A stretch of DNA of 64,000 bases from Purshia tridentata (taxonomy: Eukaryota; Streptophyta; Magnoliopsida; Rosales; Rosaceae): NCBI GenBank assembly GCA_003254885.1, contig QANT01000404.1:1-64000 (forward strand), in the 5' to 3' direction. Both the position numbers and the translations under genes were made by a program. The notes under the pieces are model-generated. The model made no database searches. It saw only the letters and a program-made list of their open reading frames with translations, and was not told the DNA's origin. Shown piece by piece: positions 48,601 through 59,500 of the stretch (position 1 is the first letter of the stretch; each line of letters opens with the position of its first letter).

Positions 48601-49425
48601 TTAGTTGGAAAGGGTTCAAACCCGAATAGCCGAAGAGGTGCGCATTACCGGAAAGAGAGGGACAGGGAGGCTGAGTCCCCTGAGGTAAAGCTTAAGCTCA
48701 AGGTTGGTTGTGCTGAGGCTTTATGCAAATTGTGTAAAGGCTGTTTGTTGAATAGTCGTAAAGTTACGGAGACTAAAGGGTTGATTTGTTTGGCAAAGAT
48801 AATTGAGAAGGAATTAGGAGAATTGCAGCTTAATTGCTTGATGACTGTGATGGAAATAGCCGCAATGGCTGAATCCAATGTCGACCTTAGACGAGCGGCT
48901 TTTAAGCCCAACTCTCCGGCTGCAAAGGCAGTTTTAGATCAGCTTTTGAGAGTTATTCGAGAAGAGACTAGCCCAGAATTGAAAATTCCTGCAATTAAAG
49001 CAATTGGGTCATTGGCAAGAACTTTTCCTATGAGAGAAACACGGATAGTTGGTCCCTTGGTTTCCCAGCTTGGTAGTGAGAATGTGGATGTGGCAACTGA
49101 GGCTGCCATTGCATTAGGGAAGTTCGTGACTTTGGATAATTTCAATTGTGTGGAGCATTCGAAGACAATTGTTGAGTTTGATGCGGTTCCTTCTCTGATG
49201 AGATTGTTGCGGACCACTGATCGTATCAACGAACGGGCTCACAAGCACTGCCTGGTACTACTATGTTACTTGGCATTGAATGTTGGCAATAGTGAGGCTC
49301 TTCAAAAAGAACGGGCATTGAATACTCTGGAGGGGAAGGCTCAATTTGTTGCATCTCAATATCCTGATTTGAGGGATTTGTTTGCCAAAGCCATACATAA
49401 TCTCAATCTTTATCAAGCTGGTTGA
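45656..49425 (+). CDS. Tandem RPW8 - armadillo-repeat-only (ARO) fusion
   Basis: Two exons: 45656-47367 and 47613-49425. The donor (GG|GTACAT) and acceptor (TTTATTTCAG|T) keep phase and give 1174 residues. Residues 1 to about 130 and about 210-325 are two RPW8 domains (MALEFIGGALFTLLYDGVKK; later LGAVFEVLFDAVMQVKDN), the N-terminal membrane-associated helical-bundle type of powdery-mildew resistance proteins and helper NLRs. Residues about 370-511 are three linker repeats. From about residue 590 the protein is an ARO protein (IHLADRVIKSAQEAESSKQD, IYERPVRRI, EEGGVTPLLKLLKEG), whose armadillo repeats run to the C-terminus. ARO proteins scaffold ROP-GTPase polarity in tip growth. ARO homology begins about 31 codons before the first Met of exon 2, which supports splicing from the RPW8 exon. 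Unspliced, the RPW8 part would end at 47428. The sub-clade resembles ARO4 by eye. Confidence 0.75.
46763..47188 (+). repeat. Threefold coding repeat in the RPW8-ARO linker
   Basis: Units of 44, 52 and 46 codons (46763-46894, 46895-47050, 47051-47188) each begin I-x-A-G-V-E-x-I-E-G, contain a FGLxVL or LGLDVL-type segment and end x-V-N or ARN. A fourth start (IEEW) follows. The units lie between the second RPW8 domain and the intron. The nucleotide copies are similar, so the expansion is fairly recent. Confidence 0.85.
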
Positions 49426-49901
49426 GCTCATCACCGCAGGCAAACCTACATACCATAAATGCTACAGTTTTGGTAATGTGAGCTTATCCTGTACACAGAG
49501 AGAGAGAGAGAGAGATTGACACGTTGCCAACAAAAGTAATCCAAATTTCAATGATGTAAGAAATAGAGCCCAAGAACTGCGTCAGTTGTTGTTTCTGACT
49601 AGGTGAGTGGATGTATAGGCATGTATCTGCAATCTGTTGTACATAATTTGAAGGAAATTGTTTTGCAAAAGCATCAAATTTTTATTTCTCCCTTTTTTTT
49701 ATGTCTTATTTCTCCAAACAACCAGTTATCTTTCAGTACTATAGAAATTCCCTTGCAGTAACATTAATTTTGTTTAGCAGATTGCAACTTGTTAATGAAG
49801 TTCTAGTTTACTACTACTTTGTTGTTACCTTTATGGTTCTAATTTCTGCTGAATCTTTTTGGTCAGTTCATTGCATTATGCTGATCTTTTGTATATCTGA
49901 T
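49426..49901. other. Probable 3' UTR of the RPW8-ARO gene
   Basis: Non-coding sequence with an (AG)n run at 49497-49512. No other feature recognised. Confidence 0.5.
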
Positions 49902-50003
49902 TTAAATTCAGTGTTTAGACCGGCTAAGAGAGCTAATCACAGCAATCTGAGTTTAAAACGTGTACCTATAAGCTCTAATCTTGAACTTCTACAAACTGAA
50001 CAG
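49902..50003. repeat. Repeat Q, copy A (partial)
   Basis: About 100 bases (TTAAATTCAGTGTTTAGACC, then GAGAGCTAATCACAGCAA) match the first half of copies B (51676-51869) and C (51933-52127), with more differences. Confidence 0.75.
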
Positions 50004-50362
50004 CAAATTAGAAGTTTCAGAAATAAATTGATGCAAGTGTAATCGTCTAAGGAGTAAAATAGTATTAATCCCTTCAAACATTTTGGTAAAAATGTGTTGA
50101 AATTTGATTCTGAAAATCATTACAAATGCCCATCTTTTAATACTCACTTTAGCGGGATAAATAGAATATTTATTTATCTTTTTTGTGTCTTAAACATTTG
50201 AGTGCAGTTGAACTGATAACATCTTGCACATGGTTTTTCTTTAACTTTGCTAGTTCAATTATCCAAAGCGGTTAAAGGAAAAAAAAAAAGTTAGAGCTAA
50301 AGTTCAGCTATAAAGAATGCATACAATACAATTCATAAAATTAAATTTCACTTGAAGATGAT
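50004..50362. other. AT-rich spacer, nothing recognised
   Basis: No gene or repeat recognised between repeat Q copy A and the micro-insertion. Confidence 0.5.
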
Positions 50363-50417
50363 GACATTCTACGTACATCTCTTTTTTTTTTGACCACTGG
50401 ACATTCTACATACATCT
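50363..50417. mobile_element. Micro-insertion: poly(A)-tail retroposon footprint
   Basis: GACATTCTACGTACATCT and GACATTCTACATACATCT (18 bp, one difference) flank a 19-base insert, C-T10-GACCACTG. On the minus strand it reads CAGTGGTC followed by an A10 tail. Same architecture as at 35165. Confidence 0.65.
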
Positions 50418-50471
50418 TAAAAAGAGAAGAAAGAAAAACCCTCAAGATGAAGATCAAAACGAGAATAAAGG

Positions 50472-50960
50472 TGTTGGGCCCGTCTATTAAACAGACTTAA
50501 TGTGACCCACAATTGAATTCCCTAATTTGTATAACTAAGCTCATATTCTGATATTCAAATTATATTTGAGTTTAAATATTTGTGTTAAATTAAATAGCAG
50601 GCCGTTGGATGAGAAAGTGTCAAACTAGACATTTCATTTAGGACTCTAGTAGTGGGAGAGATTATCTGAGCCATATTCCTTGATGGTAGAAACAGATAAG
50701 AGTCGGTTAATTTTCCGATCGTTCAATGAAGGTTCCTGGACTAGCTTATAAATATGTCTGTGTGTACAATCAATAAGGCACACTCAAGTAAGCTATAAGC
50801 CAGAAGATCTACTGAGTTATATTTAGTTTCTACAGAGATAGTTAGAGAGCTTATTAGTAGCAAAGGTCGTTGATTTCATAGCTTGAACAACAATAGCTGG
50901 AGGTAAAGCTCACTCAATTTCCGCTGTGCTATTTATGCTATTTTAGTTAAATTTCTTACA
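50472..50960 (+). mobile_element. Solo LTR, 489 bp
   Basis: Begins TGTTGGGCCC and ends TTTCTTACA, with the 5-bp duplication AAAGG on both sides (50467-50471 and 50961-50965). Inside is a TATA-like TATAAATATG near 50738 followed by AATAAGG, the promoter and polyadenylation layout of an LTR. No internal region or second LTR is nearby, so this is what remains after LTR-LTR recombination. The LTR family was not identified. Confidence 0.8.
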
Positions 50961-50965
50961 AAAGG

Positions 50966-51675
50966 ATCATCCATAGTTTGCATGTTTATGCTCTCCAGAG
51001 ATGTATGATATTTGTTCTTTGTTGTACTGCTTTTGGTTTGAAAGGGAGCTGACGATATGCATACATCACCAATTCAAACAAAATTCTCTCAATCATCTAT
51101 ATCAGCTGGGACAATCAATTCAGGGCCTCAGGGGATGAATTATGAAATTTTAGTCGACAGACAACAAAGAACACCACAGGTTGATTTGTAATATTAAGGC
51201 TAATCAGAAACATCACAGCGGTTTTAAGTTGTAACTTGTCAACAAAATATTCTTCCATCAAGAAACAAATTGAAGCCCAATAGTCATAGCCCGGTCACTT
51301 CATTACAATCAAAGAACACAATGCTGCTAAAGTCATTCAAACAGCTTTCAGATGATACTTAGTACGTGTCATAAAAATAGAGCTCCACATGAAATTTACT
51401 TACATGGGTTATTGTTGTTTCTTTCCCATGTTGCTAATTCAAAGGTGGTTGTTTGATCGAAGGCAAGGATAGATCTATGTGCACTAAAAGGGCTGGTAAA
51501 GCTTCAAGAATTAGTCAGAGGTCATAACGTTCGGAAGCAAGCAAAGCTGACACTGAAATGAAGGATCAAGGCTTTAACATCATATGTATTCATCCATATG
51601 ATATAAAAAACTCATATCTTATACTTGATTTTCTACTCTCTTTTTTTGTCTGAGAGGATGTTCTTACTTAAAGCC
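50966..51675. other. Spacer with one exon-like fragment
   Basis: Apart from the reading frame at 51057-51191 I see no recognisable feature. Confidence 0.5.
51057..51191 (+). other. Orphan exon-like reading frame
   Basis: A 44-codon frame of gene-like composition (MHTSPIQTKF, then GPQGMNYEIL) is preceded by AG and contains CACAG|GTTGAT, which could serve as a splice donor. No neighbouring exons were found and the family is unknown. It may be a gene fragment or chance. Confidence 0.25.
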
Positions 51676-51869
51676 ATAAATTCAGTGTAAGACTGGCTAA
51701 GAGAGCTAATCACAGCAACCTGAGTTTAAAACGGGTGCCTCTAAAGCTCTAATCTGAAACTTTACAAGTTTGTGTCAATTCCTTTCACCCAGGAACTCTT
51801 CCCGAGCAACATATTCCCCTATCCAGCACACACCAGTAATTATGCATCGATAAATTTTTGTTCTCATTT
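51676..51869. repeat. Repeat Q, copy B
   Basis: 194 bases (ATAAATTCAGTG to GTTCTCATTT), about 95% identical by eye to copy C, which starts 257 bases further on. They are separated by about 63 bases of TTTGAGTAT-like short repeats. Confidence 0.9.
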
Positions 51870-51932
51870 TTGAGTATGTTTGAGTATTTTTGAACTATTT
51901 TTGAGTATCTTTGTACATATGATTAAAGCCTT

Positions 51933-52127
51933 ATAAATTCAGTGTTAGACTGGCTAAGAGAGCTAATCACAGCAACCTGAGTTTAAAACGGGTGACTCTA
52001 AGGCTCTCATCTGAAACTTCAAGAAGTTTGTGTCATTTCCTTTCACCCAGGAACTCTTCCCGAGCAACATATTCCCCTATCCAGCACACACCAGTAATTA
52101 TGCGTCAATAAATTTTTGTTCTCATTT
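51933..52127. repeat. Repeat Q, copy C
   Basis: 195 bases, partner of copy B. On the minus strand both copies contain the phrase GGTGTGTGCTGGATAGGG leading into an open 19-codon stretch and a GGTGAAAG that would fit a splice donor. Confidence 0.9.
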
Positions 52128-52987
52128 CCCCTGAAAAATCTCGCTCCATTCCAGATTTCACCAAGCTGGAGTTTAGAAACAAAATATAGTGATACATGTT
52201 TCGGCAATCTGGAGATAAGATCATTAGGACTTACTATGATGAAATTTTATGCACATATTCTGGAACAGAAAATGCAATTCTTTCATGATGGCAAGCTTGT
52301 TCATACGCCATTAACCATCTCTAGAGTGCAAGAAATCCATTATACAGACTGTCCTTCGAAACCAGCTTGGTGTAAACCCTGCTCTGCATAAATTTCTATT
52401 ACAGAACTCAATGAAATGGAATTTCTGGCATGTTTCACCTCAACTCAACTACAAATTCATCCTCTGTGAACTTCCTTATTTCTTGGATATGAAATTTTTT
52501 CAAGAATCTGATATGTTGACAAATACATAGATTTCCCACAGCAACCTGTCTCTAGCACTACAACCATCTTCCTTAAACATTCCATGTGTTTTACTCACAT
52601 CTGAGATTCCTTTTCTTTTGGAGGAAAAATTGCTTGAGATGGTTCAACATAAAGGTCCGATATGCAATGAGTGGTAAAGAACATTATACTCAAAAATAAA
52701 AATTTTTTATCCTTAATCCATGAAAGAGATGTTAGGTTTTATGGGTCTTCAAATTCAAATTTAATTCTGTAACAATTCACAAACTTAATTGAGAGAGTTA
52801 TTCACAATTTATTAACAAATCAATAATTCCCAATACAATATTCACAAAAGAAACATGAGAGGAATGCACAACGGGGAACAATAATTGAATTTTTTCAATT
52901 GATGAAAATTTTCTGGACAAGATAAGTAGAAGCACCCATACCCTTACATTGACTTGCAGACAGATGAACAAGAAGCCTCCACAGATA
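52128..52987. other. Spacer 3' of the Yippee gene
   Basis: Presumed 3' UTR or downstream region of the minus-strand Yippee gene. A 91-codon plus-strand frame (52116-52391) has no domain and lies partly in repeat Q, so it is not called. Confidence 0.5.
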
Positions 52988-53781
52988 CTACCAGTTTTCC
53001 TTGACTATTTTCGATTTCTCAAGTATGAATTTCCCTTCTTTGTACTTCTGTGTTTCCTCATAGGCTCGCTCATACTTCCAACCCAGCACCTCGTGGCAGT
53101 CACCGCAGGAGACATCAGCGACAGTGTGCAGACCAGTCATCAGCTGTCTGTCTTCTCTGGGCCCAACTGTTATGTTCATTGCATGCGAAAACAGAAAGGC
53201 TCGGCCATTTCTTCCCTATGATTTAACAAAATAAAGTGTTGAATCAGATTCTTGCAGTCCTCTCATCATAGTCACATCCAAAACAAGACAATCTTTCATA
53301 CACATTAATCAAATGAATTCAGTCCTTACAACAAAGGCTTGAACCTAGCTCCTATCCCTTCGGGCCATTCCTCATCCCATCCCAATGTCACTTGAGCTCA
53401 TAGACAGCAAATGAATACAGAGCAGAAAATAAAAGTACTCAACCAAGCACAACACAACCACTTGGCTCCTTGCCTTGGCTAATTGAGTTTGAGGCTTTGA
53501 GTTCTTCATTTTAACTTTCAAAAAGGTTGAGGTTTTATTCCCCTTTTGCTCCAAAATGCAAAGGTAATAATGCCAATTCATTTCATTTTAAAGAAATACA
53601 TACAGCAGCTTTTTGTTAGTTATCACATAAAATTAAAGGCAGGCAACAAAACCACAACAGCTTAATCAAACAAAATAAAGTTCTTCACCTGAAAGGCTTT
53701 AGAAATGACATCATCATGAAGGGCGACATGGGTTCGGCAATTACAGCAACTATACAACCTCGGCCCAACCAATTCTGCCAT
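52988..53781 (-). CDS. Yippee-like zinc-binding protein
   Basis: Two coding exons on the minus strand, 53781-53689 and 53215-52988, with a GT-AG intron between and phase 0 on both sides, give 106 residues, the usual Yippee length. The Yippee domain fills the protein. Zinc ligands are C12 and C15 (SCCNC) and C68 and C71 (SCGDCH). The conserved [14 protein letters not shown] and [19 protein letters not shown] segments and the terminal [20 protein letters not shown] are plain. Yippee proteins share the cereblon/Mis18-type beta-tent zinc fold. Plant members are nuclear or cytosolic, and human YPEL5 is part of a GID/CTLH E3 ligase module. The role in plants is not established. The start is fixed by family alignment and by [10 protein letters not shown], the usual N-terminus. 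Confidence 0.93.
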
Positions 53782-54620
53782 CAAAGATCGAGATTATGAC
53801 AAACAAGCACAGAACCCCCGCCAAGCCACTGTACAAATTCACGATCCTCTGCTAAAGGGTATCCAAACATTTACAGATACAGCAATCAGCATCACTTTTT
53901 AGTATAATCAAGATTGAAAATCTAAAAGAGCTCTACGATATCCAAAATACTCAAGAGTAACAAGAAGCTCACCTTTTTCTTTACCAAGATATTGGTCTAG
54001 TATAATTTTGGTTATCAACTAATCTTGCACGCCATTTCTGTTGACAAAGCAGGTCAGTTATAACGAAAACGATCAGACAACTGACTGAGTAAGACCATGG
54101 TTAATAATAGTAATGGTGATGAATTAAGCCATTGATTACACAGAAAAAGATGTAAATGGCAATTGAAAAAGACAGAATTGCTGTCAGAAAAGTAAGAAAA
54201 AGAACAAAAACACCCACGTCAAGAATCATACAAGATCAGGGACAGAATATAAGTGAAACTCAGAAATTGACAATGAAATCTAGCTTAAATAAAAAAATCC
54301 AAAATCTGTAACATAAAAGTTCGAAACTTTTCCTTCAATTATGAATTGTGTAGTGGACTGATCAGCTGCAAAGAGCGGTAAATGCTAGAAATGTTGGAAT
54401 AAATGAGAATTACATGTATAGATTAAAATTTGTACCTGGCCAGTGAGGCACGGTGGGTTTCCATTGATAGCTGTGGAACAGAGAGAGGGAGAGAGAGTTT
54501 GATTAGGGTTGGTTCTCTGAGAATTTGAGCTAAACTAAGAGAGATGAGTCGGAGTTTTTGGTGAGTTGCTGCAAGGATGACAAGTTGCCAAGAAGTTGTC
54601 CCCGACAAAATGACATCATA
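53782..54620 (-). other. Spliced 5' leader and promoter of the Yippee gene
   Basis: Reading the minus strand, CTCACTGGCCAG|GTACAA (54436) and an exon-like piece ending at AAAAAG|GTGAGC (54037-53973), preceded by TTGTCAACAG, suggest one or two non-coding leader exons. Short upstream ATGs occur in both. GAGAG/CTCTCT runs near 54482-54500 are typical of plant leaders. This is inferred from splice signals only. Confidence 0.4.
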
Positions 54621-56596
54621 TCGCCCTCTAAATTACAAAGTTTACCATTAATTTAGTTATTTTTATATGTTTATTTATTTTTGACGGTGAAAAAGAGCTG
54701 CTAAAAATAGGAAGAGAGTAGAGTGCATTTCTAGTACGTACTGTACTCTATTCACAATATCATCATTGCCTTGTGGTCTTTTATCATATCTCAGCTCTAA
54801 AATGAAATCTATGGTAATTGACTAATTGGTATATCACCTTGCAAATTGTATAGCTTTGGTTTACTTCATGTCCATTTCAACCCTTTGACAAAGGTAAATT
54901 CATAAATTTCCAATATTTATTCTTGAAGAAAAAGATCAAATTAGTCTCATATGTATTTGAGGATTCTCTCGTCCGATATAAGGCCTAGAGCATCTCTAAT
55001 GGGCTGGCCCAACAAACTAAATGATTATGTGAAGGAATAGAATCCAATCCATTCTCAAATTAATTGATTAGGTGTGTTTGAGTCATCATGCCGACCATTT
55101 CATGCATATACTTTGTAAATTATTTTATAAACACCAATTGCAAAAGCTGTGCATGAAAGGATGAACATCATTGATTATTTTGATCATATTGTTTTAGCAT
55201 TTATGATTGCGCCGGATGACCCTCATAGATAAAAGGCCGTGTCTGATTGCAACTCAATTAATCAATTTAGGAAGCAATTTCTTAATAAATAAAACAATAT
55301 TGATGATTGCATCTACGTCCTGACTTTCTGGGTCCCTTGAAATTGAAGGCATGTGGGCTGTGTCTCTTTGCATATTATTATCATTTGCTTATCGTTTTGG
55401 GAAGCAATCTGACACGATGATGATATTGGAAGGACAACAAACATTATTAAGTATATATATAGATGCAAGTTGCTCTAGTATTCTAATTGATGCATGCTGC
55501 ATATGTGGGCTGTGGGCATGGCAGTGTCACCAAAAAGAAAAAAAACAACGATGTTGATAGATATATGGCATGTTAGGCATGTACCTGGGCAAGATTTTTA
55601 GCCAGATTCTGGGGACATCAAAGAGTAAGAAGAGCTTTAGTTATGTAAACCTTGTAAACAATGTCTCTCTCGCAATAATTGATTTTGTAATTCGGAAGTG
55701 AAATGAAGTTGGAATGTTGAACGAGAATTTGTATGTGTAGGAGATTTTTGGGTTCGATTGGTATAGTAGGGTGTAGGGGTGGAGTTATGAGTTGACTATT
55801 ATTGTTCCCTCTAATTTTCAATCTTGATTTTGCCACTGGCTGTTTGTGACTACGTGGGTGTATGCTGGTCATGTATGCAGGGTTCCTTCAACTTTCTTTC
55901 TTCTTTTTAGACCTTATAGCTATTTATACCAACAACTGTGAAAATTAGTTGGCTTTGGAGAAGGGTGGGTAAGTCCCAAAAAATAAGGGTAGGTAGGTAG
56001 GCATTACTGCACCGTACAAATTGATTTAAATTGCTATCATTTTTGTCGCTGAGTACACGAGTGTACAACTTGTACAGTACAAGGGCCAATAGATTGCCAA
56101 ATTAAAGACTTACGCGTATATTTATTTTAGGCTTATATGGGAAAACTAGGTACCTAGCTAGTCCCAATGGAAAATGGCGCAGAAGTAAACCTTAACTGCT
56201 TGAATGGCCAAGCTTTTACCAACTAATGTTCCCCAACCCAACCCCTCTTCAAAAATGTGGATGCATATGAAATAAATAGTACTCATCAATCTAAATATAT
56301 AATGAAAAACGAAACACAGAGAATAATATAGCAACTAGTAGTCTAGTACGTACCACGTGGTTCACCAGCTGCAACAACCAAATGACTTGCTGCTAAGCTA
56401 GCTAATAATCTTTACTTAACATGCATCATCTGTTAATATATCTCCTAAATTTAATTAATTAATTACCACTTATTTTGATTGACTAAATATCCAAACCCAT
56501 CATCCCCTTCCTCCTAGATTCTTGCATACTATTCATTCAGTCCACCATCTGACAATTAAATGTTATAACAGAAATTAAGCAAAGAAGCTCGCAGCC
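54621..56596. other. Gene-free spacer and promoter of the OPT gene
   Basis: AT-rich sequence with no supported gene. ACCACGTGG near 56352 is a G-box/ABRE about 240 bases before the transporter start. Confidence 0.5.
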
Positions 56597-59500
56597 ATGG
56601 AAGAAGAATCCACCCATGAAATCACAACCCCTCTCAGTAAGCCCCTCCTTCATTAATCACTCTTTTTACTTCCTCCTAAGTTTCTTTTTCTCTGTTTACT
56701 GATATTTGTTTTGGTGCAGTATCAAAACCCCATCCTGAGATTCATAATGAAGGAGAAGACCCAGAAGAAGAAGAGAACTCACCTGTGGAACAAGTAGCTC
56801 TAACTGTACCCACCACAGACGACCCCTCCCTCCCGGTCCTGACCTTCCGAATGTGGGTCCTAGGAACCCTCTCCTGCGTCCTCCTCTCCTTCCTCAACCA
56901 GTTCTTCTGGTACCGCACCGAGCCACTCTCCATCACCGCCATCTCAGCCCAGATCGCCGTGGTCCCTCTCGGTCAGCTCATGGCCGCTAAAATCACCAGC
57001 CGTGTGTTCCTAAAAGGGACCAAGTGGGAGTTCAGCTTGAACCCCGGTCCCTTCAATGTCAAGGAACATGTTCTCATCACCATCTTCGCCAATTCTGGGG
57101 CTGGCACGGTGTACGCCATTCACGTTGTCACTGTGGTTAAGGTTTTCTATAAGAAACACATCACCTTCTTTGTGTCCCTCCTTGTCATCTTAACAACTCA
57201 GGTTAATTCATTTTTCTAATTAATAATTAATTTGATCGGTACGTATGGTTGAATTAATTAAGGTTATATATGATGTCATTAATATTTTGTTGATTAAGTT
57301 TATTGGGTTGAATGGTAGGTGTTGGGGTTTGGTTGGGCTGGGATTTTTAGAAGGTACCTGGTTGAACCGGCTGCTATGTGGTGGCCAGCCAATCTGGTTC
57401 AAGTTTCATTGTTCAGGTACGTACGTGCTATATATTTAAGTAATTACCATATATGATTATATATTTGTTACTATATATGTTAATTAAGGTGTGTGTTTAA
57501 TTTGTCATTTTATTTTGTATGTTTTTGTTCGATCTCACATGCATATTTCATTTTTTGATATCCATGGATTCCGGTGCATGTGTTTGAGGGGCCATGGACT
57601 TGATTGGCCTCCTTGACTGGTTGGTATCTCTCTCTCTAGCTCTCTTTCTCTATCTAGAAGAGTAGGTCCAGTGGGTGTGTGTTTGCATTCAAGCAGTAGC
57701 CTACTGTCTTTTTCAACCCTTAATGCAACTAATTATATGTCACAAAATTACGAGATCACAGTGAATTTAGTTCTTTGTATATAATTTTATACTAGAGATC
57801 ATTTTCACTGATACAATTAATGAGTTTAGTTGTTTGACACGCAAAAGATACGTAGATATATATTTTGTTTTTCTACGTATACAAGTCTCCTGTGCATGCA
57901 AGTCGACCACAGAACCGAAACTCTTCCACTTAGCAATATATGATTTCACTCTCACAATCTAATTAACGACTTACAGAAATTTGAAGTTATGGTGATGCGA
58001 TCAAGTTGTTGAAATATGCTTGTATATTTTGGGCTCCATTATGCCTAACTCAAATTAGTCTTGTTTGGGTTCACATGTATATATAAACTTCTCTGCTTAA
58101 CCTAATTAATGATCGAATTTGGATTCTTTGTATTTATGTATTGACATTGCTTGACTTTCAATGTTAAAACGGTACACGCATAACATAAATTCAAAGATGA
58201 TCATATACGGTTGCTTTTTTAAGTAAAAAACTTTAAAATTTGTGATCATGATTCATAACATAAATTCAAAGATGAAATTATAGGAACGCTGATTTTGGGC
58301 TCAAATATCACGTTTTCATTTATAGGGCCCTCCACGAAAAAGAAGCAAGGCCCAAAGGTGGGGTGACCCGCACACAGTTCTTTCTGATTGCCTTCATGTG
58401 CAGCTTTGCTTACTATGTTTTTCCTGGCTACCTCTTCGAAATGTTAACTTCCCTCTCTTGGATATGCTGGATATTCCCCAAATCTATCCTGGCCCAACAA
58501 ATCGGATCTGGGCTTTACGGGCTCGGAATTGCCGCTTTTGGGCTCGACTGGTCCACCATCTCGTCCTACCTCGGAAGCCCACTTGCAAGCCCATGGTTTG
58601 CCACAGCCAATGTTGCTGCTGGATTTGTCTTTGTCATGTATGTACTCACTCCTATATGCTATTGGCTCAATGTCTACAAAGCCAAAACCTTCCCAATATT
58701 TTCAGACGAGATGTTCACATCAGACGGCCAAGAATACAACATAACAGCTATCATTGACTCCAATTTCCATCTAGACATTGCTGCATATGAGAAAGAAGGT
58801 CCACTCTACCTCAGCATAGTTTTTGCAGTAACTTATGGTGTTGGCTTTGCAGCACTCACTGCAACAATTGTACATGTTGCTCTTTTTCATGGAAGGTAAT
58901 TATTAGTTTAACATATATTGTCTGCCCATTCTCTAAACGGTTTAAACTTTTGAGGTCCAATGGTTGTCTGATAGCAACAAGGCACATGACAATGTATATA
59001 TGTGTAAATTTGGGACGTACTAATTAGCTATATCGAATGCAGGGAAATATGGGAGCAAAGCAAATCAAGTTTCAGAGATAATAAAATGGACATACACACA
59101 AGACAGATGCAAAAGTACAATCAAGTGCCTGAGTGGTGGTTTGTGGTCATCCTTGTGGTTAACATTGCACTCACCATTTTCACCTGCCAGTATTACAATG
59201 ACCAGCTTCAGTTGCCTTGGTGGGGGGTTTTACTAGCCTGTGCCATTGCCATTTTCTTCACCCTTCCAATCGGGATCATCACCGCGATCACAAATCAGGT
59301 ACCCTTTTTCCGGCACATCTCAACAAATTCAAGGCCATGATGGCCAAGGCCTAATAGTCATGTTGGTCTTTTGACAGACACCAGGCTTAAACATCATCAC
59401 AGAGTATATAATTGGGTACATCTACCCAGGGTACCCAGTTGCTAATATGTGCTTCAAGGTATATGGATACATAAGCATGACACAAGCCATCACATTTTTG

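Noticed and set aside
47812-49425. ARO protein as a separate gene starting at the Met at 47812
   Set aside because: Homology to ARO N-termini continues about 31 codons upstream of this Met, so it is unlikely to be the true start.
49701-50042. 113-codon plus-strand frame after the RPW8-ARO gene
   Set aside because: Overlaps the presumed UTR and repeat Q copy A. Composition is that of AT-rich non-coding DNA.
52116-52391. 91-codon plus-strand frame opposite the Yippee gene's downstream region
   Set aside because: Its start lies in repeat Q, no known domain, no exon borders. Not supported as a gene.
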